DNA of 64,000 nt, taken from NCBI RefSeq assembly GCF_002086455.1, contig NZ_MVHC01000005.1:94001-158000 (forward strand), written 5' to 3'. Positions 9,195 to 18,418 of this stretch are shown in pieces; the stretch's first letter is position 1, and every line of letters starts with the position of its first letter. Position numbers and translations under genes: made by a program. The DNA comes from Mycolicibacter algericus DSM 45454 (GTDB lineage Bacteria > Actinomycetota > Actinomycetes > Mycobacteriales > Mycobacteriaceae). The notes beneath the pieces are model-generated. The model was not told the origin of the DNA and made no database searches. It was given only the letters and a program-made list of their open reading frames with translations.

Positions 9195-9977
9195 ATGTAC
9201 ATCGATTACGAGGTCGCCGACCGGATCGCGACGATCACGCTGAACCGGCCCGAGGCCGCCAACGCCCAGAACCCCGAGCTGCTCGACGAGCTCGACGCGG
9301 CCTGGACGCGCGCCGCCGACGACGACGATGTCGCCGTCATCGTGCTGCGGGCCAACGGCAAACACTTCTCGGCCGGCCACGACCTCAAAGGCGGCGGCCC
9401 GGTGCCGGACAAGATCACCCTGGAGTTCATCTACAAACACGAGTGCAAGCGCTACCTGGAGTACACGCTGCGGTGGCGCAACGTGCCCAAGCCGTCGATC
9501 GCCGCGGTGCAGGGCCGGTGCATCTCCGGTGGGCTGATGTTGTGCTGGCCGTGCGACCTGATCATCGCCGCCGATGACGCCCAGTTCTCCGACCCGGTGG
9601 TGCTGATGGGCATCGGCGGCGTCGAGTACCACGGGCACACCTGGGAACTGGGCCCGCGCAAAGCCAAGGAGATCCTGTTCACCGGTCGCGCGATGACCGC
9701 ACAGGAAGTCGAGCAGACCGGGATGGTCAACAAGGTGGTGCCGCGCGACGAGCTCGACGCCGAGACCCGCCGGCTCGCCGAGCACATCGCCACCATGCCG
9801 TCCTTCGCGCTGCGGCAGGCCAAGCGGGCGGTGAACCAGACCCTGGATGTGCAGGGCTTCTACTCGGCGGTCCAGTCCGCCTTTGACATCCACGAGACCG
9901 GCCACGGCAATGCGCTGTCGGTATGCGGCTGGCCGGTGCTGGTCAACCTCGACGAGATGAAGTCGCAGGTCAAGTAG
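9195..9977 (+). CDS. Crotonase-fold protein lacking both hydratase glutamates
   Basis: A 260-residue enoyl-CoA hydratase/isomerase superfamily protein. The CoA/oxyanion-hole segments HFSAGHDLKG (residues 57-66) and GRCISGGLMLCWPCD (107-121) are present. The two glutamates of enoyl-CoA hydratase are replaced: Met115 stands at the Glu144 position and Val135 at the Glu164 position. Classical hydration is therefore unlikely; isomerase, hydrolase, decarboxylase or C-C lyase chemistry is possible. ATG 9195 fits the usual crotonase start. It is transcribed away from the TetR gene. Confidence 0.85.
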   Translation: MYIDYEVADRIATITLNRPEAANAQNPELLDELDAAWTRAADDDDVAVIVLRANGKHFSAGHDLKGGGPVPDKITLEFIYKHECKRYLEYTLRWRNVPKPSIAAVQGRCISGGLMLCWPCDLIIAADDAQFSDPVVLMGIGGVEYHGHTWELGPRKAKEILFTGRAMTAQEVEQTGMVNKVVPRDELDAETRRLAEHIATMPSFALRQAKRAVNQTLDVQGFYSAVQSAFDIHETGHGNALSVCGWPVLVNLDEMKSQVK

Positions 9978-10045
9978 TCGGGACGAGCAGCCGGCAGACG
10001 GTAACCCAGCTGGATCTGTGCGACTTCCGGTGAAAACCTGGGGCC

Positions 10046-10954
10046 ATGAGCACGATCGACGATGCCCTCGCCCTGGCGGCCTCCCACGGGTTGAACCTCG
10101 TCTCCCGGGGCGCCCGGGTGAACGACGCCGGCCTGGATTATCGGGTCGTGATGGCTTCCGACGAGGGCGGGCGCCGCTGGGTGCTGCGGCTGCCGCGGCG
10201 TGCGGACGTCGTGGCCGGGATGGCCGCCGAGGCCCGCGTCCTCGGCCTGGTGGGCCCGGTACTCGCCGCCGACGGGATCGCCGTCCCGGACTGGCGGATT
10301 AGTTCTCCGGAGCTGGTCGCCTACCCGGCCCTGACCGGTGCGCCGGGCCTGACCCTGAACGACGACGGCGGCCCGGACTGGCATATGGATCCCGCCAGTC
10401 CCGACTACGCGGTCCGCCTCGGCCGACTGCTGGCCCGGCTGCACTCCATCACCGGCGAGCAGGCCGCGGCCGCCGGGGTCGAGGTGCGCACGCCCGAGCA
10501 GGTCCGGCAGTCGTGGCGCGACGACATCGCGGAGGTGCGCTCGGAGTTCACCGTCGCGCCCGAGCTCGCCGAGGCCTGGCAGAGCTGGCTGGCCGATGAC
10601 ACCTGTTGGCCCGACCAGACCGTGATGACCCACGGCGAGATCTACCCCGCACACGTCCTCCTCGCCGAGGACGGCACCCTGGTCGGGCTGCTGGACTGGA
10701 CCACCGCGCGCGTCGACGACCCCGCCCGCGACCTGGCCGCCCAGTACGGTGCCGCCGGCGAAGAGATGCTGCAGGCGACACTGGCGGCCTACGCGCAGGC
10801 TGGCGGCCAGGTGCGCCCGGGTCTGACGGCCCAGACCCGCCGGCTGTGGCACGCCGCTTCGATCGGTTATGCCCGGTACGCGCTGACCACCCGAGTCGAG
10901 GGCGATGTCGCGGCCGCGGCGGCGATGCTGAATCCTCGAAGCCGCCGCCGCTAA
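10046..10954 (+). CDS. Phosphotransferase of the APH/Mph (macrolide phosphotransferase-like) family
   Basis: A 302-residue aminoglycoside/macrolide phosphotransferase-fold protein. The catalytic-loop motif reads MTHGEIYPAHVLL (residues 194-206), with Glu198 where most APH proteins have the catalytic Asp and His203 where Asn is common. The metal-binding Asp217 is in GLLDWTTARVDDPARDLA. The Mph branch is the closest match I recognise. It could phosphorylate a hydroxylated small molecule; resistance is not shown by sequence alone. Its 3' end overlaps the convergent FadD gene by 4 bp. Confidence 0.8.
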   Translation: MSTIDDALALAASHGLNLVSRGARVNDAGLDYRVVMASDEGGRRWVLRLPRRADVVAGMAAEARVLGLVGPVLAADGIAVPDWRISSPELVAYPALTGAPGLTLNDDGGPDWHMDPASPDYAVRLGRLLARLHSITGEQAAAAGVEVRTPEQVRQSWRDDIAEVRSEFTVAPELAEAWQSWLADDTCWPDQTVMTHGEIYPAHVLLAEDGTLVGLLDWTTARVDDPARDLAAQYGAAGEEMLQATLAAYAQAGGQVRPGLTAQTRRLWHAASIGYARYALTTRVEGDVAAAAAMLNPRSRRR

Positions 10955-12441
10955 TTTCCCGGCAGGGTTGCCATGTCGCCGGCCAGCGACCGCAGCTCGC
11001 GTTTGAGCACCTTGCCGTAGCTGTTCTTGGGCAACGCGGCGACGAACTCGTAGCGCTTGGGGCGCTTGAACCGGGCGATGCGTTCCAGCAGATGGGCGTC
11101 CAGTTCGGCCGCCGAGGCCTCGCCGACGATGAAGGCGACCACGATCTCGCCCCATTCGGCATCCGGTGCGCCCACCACGCCGGCCTCGACGACACCCGGG
11201 TGGTCCAGCAGCGCCTCTTCGACTTCGCGCGGATAGATGTTGCTGCCGCCGCTGATCACCACGTCCTTGGAACGGTCCCGCAACGTGAGAAACCCGCGTT
11301 CGTCGAAGCAGCCCTTGTCGCCGGTGAACAACCAGCCGTCCCTGATGGTCGCGGCGGTGGCTTCCGGGTCGTTCCAGTAGCCGCCCATCACCACGTCGCC
11401 GCGGCAGACGATCTCACCGACCTCGCCGACCGGCGCGGAGGTGCCGTCGTCGCGCAGCACCGAGACTTCCACTCCGGAGCGCGGATAGCCCACCGAGGCC
11501 AGCATCGCGTCGTCGCCGCTGTCGTGGTCGGCACGGCTCAGGCCGGTGATCGTCATCGGGGCCTCGCCCTGGCCGTAGAGCTGGGCGAATACCGGCCCGA
11601 ACGCGGCCAGTGCGCGCTTGAGGTCCCCGAGGTACATCGGGCCGCCACCGTAGATGATGGTGCGCAGGTTGGGCGGCCGGTCGCGGCCGGTGGCCAGCAG
11701 CCGCGCCACCATGGTGGGCGCCAGAAACGCGGTGGCGCCGGGATGATGCCCGCACAGGTCGAGGAATTCGTCCGCGTCGAACGACCCCGATGCCGGTACC
11801 ACCTGGCGGGCGCCGCGCAGCAGGTAGGGCGCGATGTACAGCCCGGAGCCGTGCGACATCGGGGCGCCGTGGATCAGGCTGCAGTCGGCGTCGGGGTCGT
11901 CGAGATCGGCCAGGTGCGCCACGGTCATCGCCACCAGGTTGCGGTGGGTGAGCATCGCCCCCTTCGAGCGCCCGGTGGTGCCGCTGGTGTAGAACAGCCA
12001 CGCCAGCCGGCTCGGATCCGGATCCGGCGGCGCGGCCGGTTCGGTCTGGAACCGCTCCAGATATGCTGCGCTGCCGATGATCTCGATCCGAATGGGTACC
12101 GCGCCGGTCAGTCCGGCGGCGAGCGTCGGGGACGCGAAGGCCAGGTCGGCGCCCGCGTCGGAGATGATCTGGGCCATCTCGCGCGGGTGCAGTTTGTAGT
12201 TGAGCGGGACGACGACGCAGTCGGCCGCCCAGGTGGCGAACATCAGCTCGATGATCTCGGGCCGGTTCTCGCTGGCGATCACGATCCGTGCGCCCGGCCC
12301 ATGCGCCCGCAGCGAAGTCGCCAATCGCCCTGCGCGGTCGGCCAATTCACGCCAGGTGTGCAGCAGGCGCTCACCGTGATACACCGCCCCCCGCTCGCCG
12401 AATCGGGCCGCGGCCTGATCCAGCAGCGTGAAGAGGTTCAC
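10951..12441 (-). CDS. Acyl-CoA synthetase (FadD-like, ANL superfamily)
   Basis: A 496-residue AMP-forming acyl-CoA ligase. Seen are the P-loop FYTSGTTGRSKGAMLTH, the YGQGEAPMT region, TGDKGCFDERGFL, the hinge DRSKDVVISGGSNIYPREVEE and the catalytic lysine motif PKNSYGKVLKRE near the C-terminus. It would activate a carboxylic acid with ATP and CoA. The GTG start overlaps the SDR stop by 4 bp, and it is the last gene of a five-gene minus-strand operon. Chain length or ring specificity cannot be inferred. Confidence 0.9.
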   Translation of the reverse strand: MNLFTLLDQAAARFGERGAVYHGERLLHTWRELADRAGRLATSLRAHGPGARIVIASENRPEIIELMFATWAADCVVVPLNYKLHPREMAQIISDAGADLAFASPTLAAGLTGAVPIRIEIIGSAAYLERFQTEPAAPPDPDPSRLAWLFYTSGTTGRSKGAMLTHRNLVAMTVAHLADLDDPDADCSLIHGAPMSHGSGLYIAPYLLRGARQVVPASGSFDADEFLDLCGHHPGATAFLAPTMVARLLATGRDRPPNLRTIIYGGGPMYLGDLKRALAAFGPVFAQLYGQGEAPMTITGLSRADHDSGDDAMLASVGYPRSGVEVSVLRDDGTSAPVGEVGEIVCRGDVVMGGYWNDPEATAATIRDGWLFTGDKGCFDERGFLTLRDRSKDVVISGGSNIYPREVEEALLDHPGVVEAGVVGAPDAEWGEIVVAFIVGEASAAELDAHLLERIARFKRPKRYEFVAALPKNSYGKVLKRELRSLAGDMATLPGN

Positions 12442-13211
12442 GGCTGCACCCAGTGCGAGTCGAGCCCGAAGTCCGAGAGGTACTTGGTCGAACTCCAACC
12501 GCCGTCCACCACGATGGTCTGGCCGTTGATGAACGCGCCCGCCTCCGAACACAGGAAGGCGACGGTGTTGGCGATGTCGTCCACCCGGCCCAGCCGCGGA
12601 TACGGCGTCATCTCGGTGTTGATCTTGCGGAAGCGCGGGTCGTCGAGGCGTTGTTCGACCATCGGCGTCACCGTGACGCCGGGGGCCACCGCGTTGCACC
12701 GGATGCCCTGTGCCCCGTACTGGCAGGCGATGTGGGTGGTCAGCGCGGTTAGCCCGCCCTTGGCTGCTGAGTACGCCCCGCCGCGCAACCCGCCGACCAC
12801 GGCGAAGGTCGAGGTGACGTTGATGATCGCCGACCCGGGCCGCAGGTGGCCCAGCACCTCACGCGTCAGCCGGAACGGCGCCCGCAGCATCAGGTTCAGG
12901 AAGTGGTCGAGGGTGTCGTCGTCGGTGTCGTGCAGCGGCTTCGGGCTGCCGACGCCGGCATTGTTGATCAGATAGTCCACCCGGCCCCACCGGGCCAGCG
13001 CGGCATCGACGATCTGCTGCGGCGCGTCGGCCGCGGTGAGGTCGACGGCCAGCGTGGCGACCCGGTCCGGATCGTCGATCTCGGCGGTGAGCCCGGCCAG
13101 CCGATCGGTGTCGCGGCCGGTCCCCAGCACGGCCAGCCCGTCCGCGGCAAGCTTTGTGGCGCAGCCGAATCCGATTCCGCTGCTGGCGCCCGTCACGATC
13201 GCCACCTGCAT
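12438..13211 (-). CDS. Short-chain dehydrogenase/reductase
   Basis: A 257-residue classical SDR. The NAD(P)-binding motif TGASSGIG is at residues 7-14, NNAGVG near 84-89, the catalytic Ser in INVTSTFAV and the YSAAK pair near 148-152. The C-terminal GQTIVVDGGW strand is typical. It probably oxidises a hydroxyacyl-CoA or cyclic alcohol in this pathway. It lies between two FadD genes, 2 bp from the upstream one and overlapping the downstream one. Confidence 0.92.
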   Translation of the reverse strand: MQVAIVTGASSGIGFGCATKLAADGLAVLGTGRDTDRLAGLTAEIDDPDRVATLAVDLTAADAPQQIVDAALARWGRVDYLINNAGVGSPKPLHDTDDDTLDHFLNLMLRAPFRLTREVLGHLRPGSAIINVTSTFAVVGGLRGGAYSAAKGGLTALTTHIACQYGAQGIRCNAVAPGVTVTPMVEQRLDDPRFRKINTEMTPYPRLGRVDDIANTVAFLCSEAGAFINGQTIVVDGGWSSTKYLSDFGLDSHWVQP

Positions 13212-13213
13212 GC

Positions 13214-14761
13214 TCAGTCACCTACCTCAGGCCGGGCCAGCACCGCCCGGATGCGCTGTTTGACCACCTTGCCGGCATCGTTCTTCGGCAGTTCGTCCCA
13301 GATCTCCACCTGTTCGGGCGCCTTGAACACCGCCACACCCTGCGCGGTCAGCAGCTCGCGCAACTCGGCCACGTCGGGGCCGGTGCCGCCGGCCGGGACG
13401 ATCACGGCGCAGGCGCGTTCCCCGGTGCGCTCGTCGGGTACACCCACGACGGCGATCTCGGCGATACCGGGATGGCTGATCAGGATGTCCTCCACCTCTC
13501 GCGCGGAGATGTTCTCCCCGTTGCGGATGATGACGTCCTTGAGTCGGCCGGTGACCAGCAGGTACTCGTCGTCGACCCAGCGGCCCAGGTCGCCGGTCGC
13601 GAAGTAGCCTTCGGCGTCGAAGCAGCCCTGCGCGTCCTCGCTGCGCCGGTAACCCACCAGCATCTGCGGCCCCCGGACGTAGATCTCGCCCTCGCCGTCC
13701 GGGGCGCCGCGGTGGGCGACCAACTTGATGTCGGCGATCCCGGCCCGGCCGTCGGTGTCCGCGGCGTAGGCGCGCTCGTGGGCGCCGACCGCGCCGACCG
13801 TGGTCACCGGAACCTCGCTGGACCCATACACCCGGGTGACGGCGGCGGTGCCGAAGTAGTCGGCCGCCTCGCGGATCAACGACGCCGGCACGGCTGCCCC
13901 GCCGCAGACGAAGAGCTTCAGGTCGGGCAGCCGGGTGCCGGCGCGGCGGGCGGCGGCCAGCAATTGGGCCAGAAACGGCGTCGCCCCGGCCACGTGGGTG
14001 CAGTGTTCGGCCAGCATCAGCGCCACCGCCGCGTCGGCATCCCAGGTGTCCATCAGCACGGCGGTCGTGCCCAGCAGCAGCGGGGCCTCGAACGCATAGA
14101 TCGACCCGCCGATATGGGCGATCGGCGACGGCACCAGGAACGTGGTACCGGTCTGAATCAGCCAGTGCCGGCCGAGCTGAGCGATCAGCGCGTTGATCGA
14201 GTTATGGCTGTGCAGCACGCCTTTCGCTCGGCCGGTGGTTCCGGAGGTGTACAGCAGCAACAGCACCGCGTCCGGGTCCACCGGCGTCGGCGACACCGCG
14301 CGCGGGTGGTCGGTCAGCGCGCGGTAGTCGGTGCCGGCGGACGGGCCGGATGCACGCACCAACACCACCTCCGGCGGCTCGGCGAGTGTAGCGGTCACCC
14401 GGGCCAGCATGGCGGCGTAGTCGTGACCGCGGAAGCCCTGCGGGGCGAACAACATTCGGCTGCCCGAATCCGACAGGATGAACGTCAGCTCGGCATCCCG
14501 CAGCGACGGCAGGATGGGGTTGACCACCATCTGAGCCAGTGCCGCGGCCAGGTAGACCACGGCGGCCTCGTGCCAGTTCGGCAACATGAACGACACCACG
14601 CTGCCCGCCGGCATCTTCTCCGACATCGCGCCGGCCAGCGCGTGGGCCGCCGAATGCAACTCCCGGCAGGTCAGTCGGGTGTCGCCGTCGATGAGCAGAA
14701 CTCGGTCGGGAGCCCGATCGGTTTCCTGTGCCAAGGCGTCGGCCAGCGTGTGCAGCCTCAT
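13214..14761 (-). CDS. Acyl-CoA synthetase (FadD-like)
   Basis: A 515-residue ANL-superfamily ligase. Motifs are LLYTSGTTGRAKGVLHSH (P-loop), YGSSEVPVTT, GYFATGDLGRWVDDEYL, the hinge GRLKDVIIRNGENISAREVED and PKNDAGKVVKQ with the catalytic Lys. It is distinct in sequence from the FadD at 10951, so the operon carries two acid-activating enzymes, possibly for two intermediates. The ATG overlaps the GntR stop by 4 bp (ATGA). Confidence 0.9.
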   Translation of the reverse strand: MRLHTLADALAQETDRAPDRVLLIDGDTRLTCRELHSAAHALAGAMSEKMPAGSVVSFMLPNWHEAAVVYLAAALAQMVVNPILPSLRDAELTFILSDSGSRMLFAPQGFRGHDYAAMLARVTATLAEPPEVVLVRASGPSAGTDYRALTDHPRAVSPTPVDPDAVLLLLYTSGTTGRAKGVLHSHNSINALIAQLGRHWLIQTGTTFLVPSPIAHIGGSIYAFEAPLLLGTTAVLMDTWDADAAVALMLAEHCTHVAGATPFLAQLLAAARRAGTRLPDLKLFVCGGAAVPASLIREAADYFGTAAVTRVYGSSEVPVTTVGAVGAHERAYAADTDGRAGIADIKLVAHRGAPDGEGEIYVRGPQMLVGYRRSEDAQGCFDAEGYFATGDLGRWVDDEYLLVTGRLKDVIIRNGENISAREVEDILISHPGIAEIAVVGVPDERTGERACAVIVPAGGTGPDVAELRELLTAQGVAVFKAPEQVEIWDELPKNDAGKVVKQRIRAVLARPEVGD

Positions 14762-15495
14762 GGGCCGGGTTGTCCCATCACCCGGTGCAGCGTCATCGAG
14801 TACCGGTAGTCGTCGCCGGCGTGGGTGTTCACCGTCACCTGGGCGATCTCGCCCTCGGAGGTGGTGTAGCTGCGCTGCATCTGCAGTGCGGCGGTTCCGG
14901 GTTCGACGGCCAGTTCGCCGGCGAGTTCGGCGGTGATGATCACCGCGCGGATGTGCTGGCGCACCTCGACGACGCTGACGCCGAACACGTCTTCGATCAG
15001 CGGGAAGATGGGACCGGTGTGCCGCTGCAGCAATCGGCCGACACGCGCGAATGCGCGGTTGATGTAGTACTCGGTCCGGCAGATCGGCGCGCGCCGGCCG
15101 TCGGCTCGCCGGTAGCCGCGCACCGCCAGCCAGTCGGTGCCGGCCGGCAGCCCGGTGCGCGCGGCGATTTCGCCGTCGACGGTGACCATGGCATTGGAGT
15201 CGATCTCGAAGGAGGCGCCGGCCGCGAAGGCGACCAGATCGTCGATCGACACCACGTCCTGGGCGTAGCAGTTCGTCGCCGCGCGGGGAATCACCACGGT
15301 GCCCGCGCGTGGCCGGGACACCACCAGGTTGTCCTCCCGCAGCCGCCGCAGCGCTTCGCGGACGGTGTAACGGCTGACCGAGAACCGTTCGCACAGTTCG
15401 TGTTCGGTGGGCAGCTGCGAACCCACCGGGTAGACCCCGTCGGCGATCTCCTTGCGCAGTGCCCGCGCAACCTTGAGGTAGCGGTGGTCGGTCAC
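14758..15495 (-). CDS. GntR-family (HutC/UTRA-type) transcriptional regulator
   Basis: A 245-residue regulator. The winged-helix domain spans residues about 5-70 (LPTEHELCERFSVSRYTVREALRRL), followed by a UTRA ligand-binding domain containing RTEYYINRAFARVGRLLQ. It is co-transcribed, with 4-bp overlaps, between the beta-propeller gene and a FadD gene, so it is likely a local sensor. The inverted repeat at 17191-17209 in the divergent promoter region is a candidate operator. Ligand unknown. Confidence 0.9.
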   Translation of the reverse strand: MTDHRYLKVARALRKEIADGVYPVGSQLPTEHELCERFSVSRYTVREALRRLREDNLVVSRPRAGTVVIPRAATNCYAQDVVSIDDLVAFAAGASFEIDSNAMVTVDGEIAARTGLPAGTDWLAVRGYRRADGRRAPICRTEYYINRAFARVGRLLQRHTGPIFPLIEDVFGVSVVEVRQHIRAVIITAELAGELAVEPGTAALQMQRSYTTSEGEIAQVTVNTHAGDDYRYSMTLHRVMGQPGP

Positions 15496-17096
15496 GGGCC
15501 GACCGGGTGTAGTGCCAGCACGCTGCCCTCCCCGTCGGCCGCGACGAACAGCGTGCCGTCCGGGCCGCGTGCGATGCCGGCGAACGGGCCCTGCGGGCCG
15601 GAGAACGGCGGCATGCCCCGCAGCGGTTTGGGCACCACGCCCGGCGGCGGTCCGATCGGCAGTCCGGCGGCGATGGTGTGCCGCGATCCGGTGGCCAGGT
15701 CGACGGCGAGCACCTCGCGGTTGCCCGCGTCCACGATGTAGAGCCGGCCGTCGGCCGGCAGAATGCCCTGCGGCCGGGCCAGGCCGTCGACCACCGTCTC
15801 GGTCCCGGACGCGCCGACCCGCACCACCCGCCCGGCGCCGGATTCGGCGACCAGGTGGGAACCGTCGCCCACGGCGGCGATGCCCACCGGGCCGGCCAGT
15901 CCCGCGGCGAGCACCTCGGTCTCACCGGCGCCGACGCGCAGCACCCGGCCGGTGCCGAACTCGGTGACCACCACCCCGGCGGGTCCGGCGGTGACCCCGT
16001 AGAGCTGGTCGAAACCGTCGGCGAGCACCTCGCCGGCCGATTGTGCCGGCAGGTAGCGGCTGACCTGTCCGCCGGAGGTGGTGACGACGAACTCGCCGGC
16101 GCCGACCGCGGTGACCCCGCGGATGAAGCCGGGATAGCCGGGACTGAACAGCATGCCCAGCGTCTGCAGCCGGCGATCGTCGCCGACCGCATAGAAGTAG
16201 GTGCCGTCGGCGACGTGGAGCGTGCCGGTGGCGTCGATGGTCAGATCCAGCGGCCAGTTCAGTCCGCCGGGCAGCACCGTGGTCACCGCACCGCCGGTGA
16301 TCTCGGCGATCTCGCCGCTGAAGTTGGAGACCAACAGCCGCTCGCCGACGAATGTGCAGTTGTCCAGTCCGGGACTCAGCTGTGCCAGCACGGTGTGATC
16401 ACCGGTGCGCGGGTCGATGCGCAACACCTGGCCGCTGGCCGCCTGGGTTGAGACGATGAATCCGTCCGCGTCGAACTTCACCGAGTCGGGAACACCGAGA
16501 TCGCCGGCAACCCGCTGCGGCAGGGCTTCGGTCGCCAACGGGTCGATGCGCCAGATCTCGTTGGCGGTCATCACCGGGAAGTACAGCAGCCCGTCGGGAC
16601 CCACCTCCATGGCGTTGGGCGACGGCAGGTTCTCGGCCAGGATGCGCTGTGCTCCGGTGGCACGGTCCAGCTCCATCAGGCGGCCGCCGTCGCGGCACTC
16701 CCCGACGAACAACCGGTCTTGATGCACCGTGATCCCGTTGGCGCACGGCAGGTCGTCGCGCAGTACCCGGGCGCGTCCGTTGTCGAGCGCGCTGACCCGG
16801 GCGTCCATCACCTCGGTGGCATACAGCGTGCCGGCGGAGTCGAAGGCCACGTCGTCGGGGGCCACGACGTCGCCGCCGCGCGCGCTGATGACGGCCAGTT
16901 CGCCGGTGGACACGTCCAGCGCGCTGATCTGGCTTCCGGTGACCTGGGCGACGTAGACCCGGCCGTCGGGGCCGGTCCGCAGGCCGTTGGCGCCGAACAG
17001 CCGGCTCGGTGCGGTGACCCGCTCCAACCGCCAGCCGGGTGCGACCGTCGGGTCGGTCTGCCCATCGCGCGGAAGAAGCGGGGAGGGTGCCGTCAT
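15492..17096 (-). CDS. Beta-propeller protein of the SMP-30/NHL/Vgb type
   Basis: A 534-residue repeat protein made of many blades with the pattern GPDGRVYVAQ, DGLLYFPV, GTLHVADGTYF, DGRLYIVDAGNREV and DGTLFVAADGEG. The repeats recall SMP-30/gluconolactonase, NHL and virginiamycin B lyase families. No signal peptide is evident, so it is likely cytosolic. Lactone hydrolysis or ring opening would fit a catabolic operon, but this is inference. ATG 17096 is preferred over the upstream GTG at 17114 because the similarity begins after it. It is the first gene of the minus-strand operon. Confidence 0.78.
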   Translation of the reverse strand: MTAPSPLLPRDGQTDPTVAPGWRLERVTAPSRLFGANGLRTGPDGRVYVAQVTGSQISALDVSTGELAVISARGGDVVAPDDVAFDSAGTLYATEVMDARVSALDNGRARVLRDDLPCANGITVHQDRLFVGECRDGGRLMELDRATGAQRILAENLPSPNAMEVGPDGLLYFPVMTANEIWRIDPLATEALPQRVAGDLGVPDSVKFDADGFIVSTQAASGQVLRIDPRTGDHTVLAQLSPGLDNCTFVGERLLVSNFSGEIAEITGGAVTTVLPGGLNWPLDLTIDATGTLHVADGTYFYAVGDDRRLQTLGMLFSPGYPGFIRGVTAVGAGEFVVTTSGGQVSRYLPAQSAGEVLADGFDQLYGVTAGPAGVVVTEFGTGRVLRVGAGETEVLAAGLAGPVGIAAVGDGSHLVAESGAGRVVRVGASGTETVVDGLARPQGILPADGRLYIVDAGNREVLAVDLATGSRHTIAAGLPIGPPPGVVPKPLRGMPPFSGPQGPFAGIARGPDGTLFVAADGEGSVLALHPVGP

Positions 17097-17190
17097 ACCT
17101 CCGGACGCTACCAAGCGCAGTTAGTCCAGACAATAGCCGTCTATGATGCGCCTCCGGGCCTTGACGCGCGAATAAGCACTGCGGAATAGT

Positions 17191-17209
17191 GTTCTGCAAT
17201 ACGCAGAAC
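17191..17209. promoter_or_regulatory. Perfect inverted repeat in the divergent promoter region
   Basis: GTTCTGC and GCAGAAC are perfect 7-bp arms around AATAC. The site is in the 121-bp gap between the propeller-GntR-FadD operon and the CoA-transferase-dehydrogenase operon, 8 bp before the latter's TTG start. A single regulator bound here could control both directions; the GntR protein encoded at 14758 is the nearest candidate. Confidence 0.55.
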
Positions 17210-17217
17210 GGAGTATT

Positions 17218-18408
17218 TTGTCCGAACAAATCACGGTGGACGTTGCTGGGGGCGCGCCGGCGAGCGGACCGCTGCACGGTGTCCGCGTGGTCGACCTGAC
17301 GACGATGGTGATGGGCCCCTACTGCACGCAGATCATGGCCGACATGGGCGCCGACGTCATCAAGGTCGAGCCGCCCGAGGGTGATGCCACCCGCTACATC
17401 TCGGCGGGCCCCGCGCCGGACATGAGCGGGGTGTTCGTCAACGTCAACCGCGGCAAACGCGGCATCGTGCTGGACCTGCGCACCGACGAAGGCAAGGCGG
17501 CGATGACCGCGCTGATCGCCGGCGCCGACGTGTTCATCCATTCGATGCGCGCCAAGGCGATCACCAAGCTGGGCCTGGACTACGGCGCGGTGGCCGCGAT
17601 CAACCCCGCGATCGTCTACACCAACTGCTACGGCTATGGGCGCCGCGGCCCTGACGGCGACCGCCCGGCCTACGACGACACCATCCAGGCCGAATGCGGA
17701 CTGCCCGCGGTGCAACAGCAACTCACCGGCCGGGCCGACTACGTGGGCACCATCATGGCCGACAAGATCGCCGGGCTGACCGCGCTGTACGCCACGATGA
17801 TGGCGCTGTTCCACCGGGAGCGCACCGGGCAGGGCCAGGAGGTCGAGGTCGCGATGTTCGAGACCATGGCCTCGTTCATGCTCGTCGAACACGCCAACGG
17901 CGCGATGTTCGACCCGCCGCTGGGGCCGGCGGTCTACCCGCGCACGGTGGCGCCCAACCGGCGCCCGTATCAGACCAGCGACGGACAGATCGCCGCGCTG
18001 ATCTACAACGACAAGCACTGGAACGCCTTCATCAATGCGGTGCAGCCGGCCTGGGCGTCCGAGCAGTACGCCACCTTGGCGCAGCGCGCCCAGCAGATCG
18101 ACACCGTCTACGGACTGCTGGCCGAGACCATGACGGAACGCAGCACCGCCGAATGGCTGAAGCTGTTGCACGAGTTGGAGATACCGGCCGCCCCGCTGAA
18201 CACCCCGGGCGACCTCTTCGACGACCCGCATCTCAACGCGGTCGGCCTGTTCGAGACCGTCGACACCCCGGCCGGTCCGGTGCGCTTTCCCGGCGTGCCC
18301 ACCTGGCTGTCGCGTACCCCCGGCCGGGTCGCCGGTCCGGCGCCGGAACTGGGTGCCCACACCGCGGCGGTGCTCGCCGAACTCGGCCTCGGCGGGGGGC
18401 CGGCGTGA
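17218..18408 (+). CDS. Type III CoA-transferase (CaiB/BaiF family)
   Basis: A 396-residue family III CoA-transferase. GVRVVDLTTMVMGPYCTQIMADMGADVIK (residues 21-49) is the CoA-binding start, and Asp182 in MADKIAGLTALYATMMALF is the predicted catalytic aspartate. It starts with TTG at 17218 after GGAG and is the first gene of a plus-strand operon that continues into four acyl-CoA dehydrogenase subunits. It probably loads CoA on the substrate that those dehydrogenases oxidise. The N-terminal 15 or so residues are an extension relative to the paralogues here. Confidence 0.9.
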   Translation: MSEQITVDVAGGAPASGPLHGVRVVDLTTMVMGPYCTQIMADMGADVIKVEPPEGDATRYISAGPAPDMSGVFVNVNRGKRGIVLDLRTDEGKAAMTALIAGADVFIHSMRAKAITKLGLDYGAVAAINPAIVYTNCYGYGRRGPDGDRPAYDDTIQAECGLPAVQQQLTGRADYVGTIMADKIAGLTALYATMMALFHRERTGQGQEVEVAMFETMASFMLVEHANGAMFDPPLGPAVYPRTVAPNRRPYQTSDGQIAALIYNDKHWNAFINAVQPAWASEQYATLAQRAQQIDTVYGLLAETMTERSTAEWLKLLHELEIPAAPLNTPGDLFDDPHLNAVGLFETVDTPAGPVRFPGVPTWLSRTPGRVAGPAPELGAHTAAVLAELGLGGGPA

Positions 18409-18418
18409 GCCCGCCGGC

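Noticed and set aside
10606..12975. 789-codon plus-strand open frame across the FadD and SDR genes
   Set aside because: It is antisense to genes with complete ANL and SDR motifs and has no recognisable domain itself.
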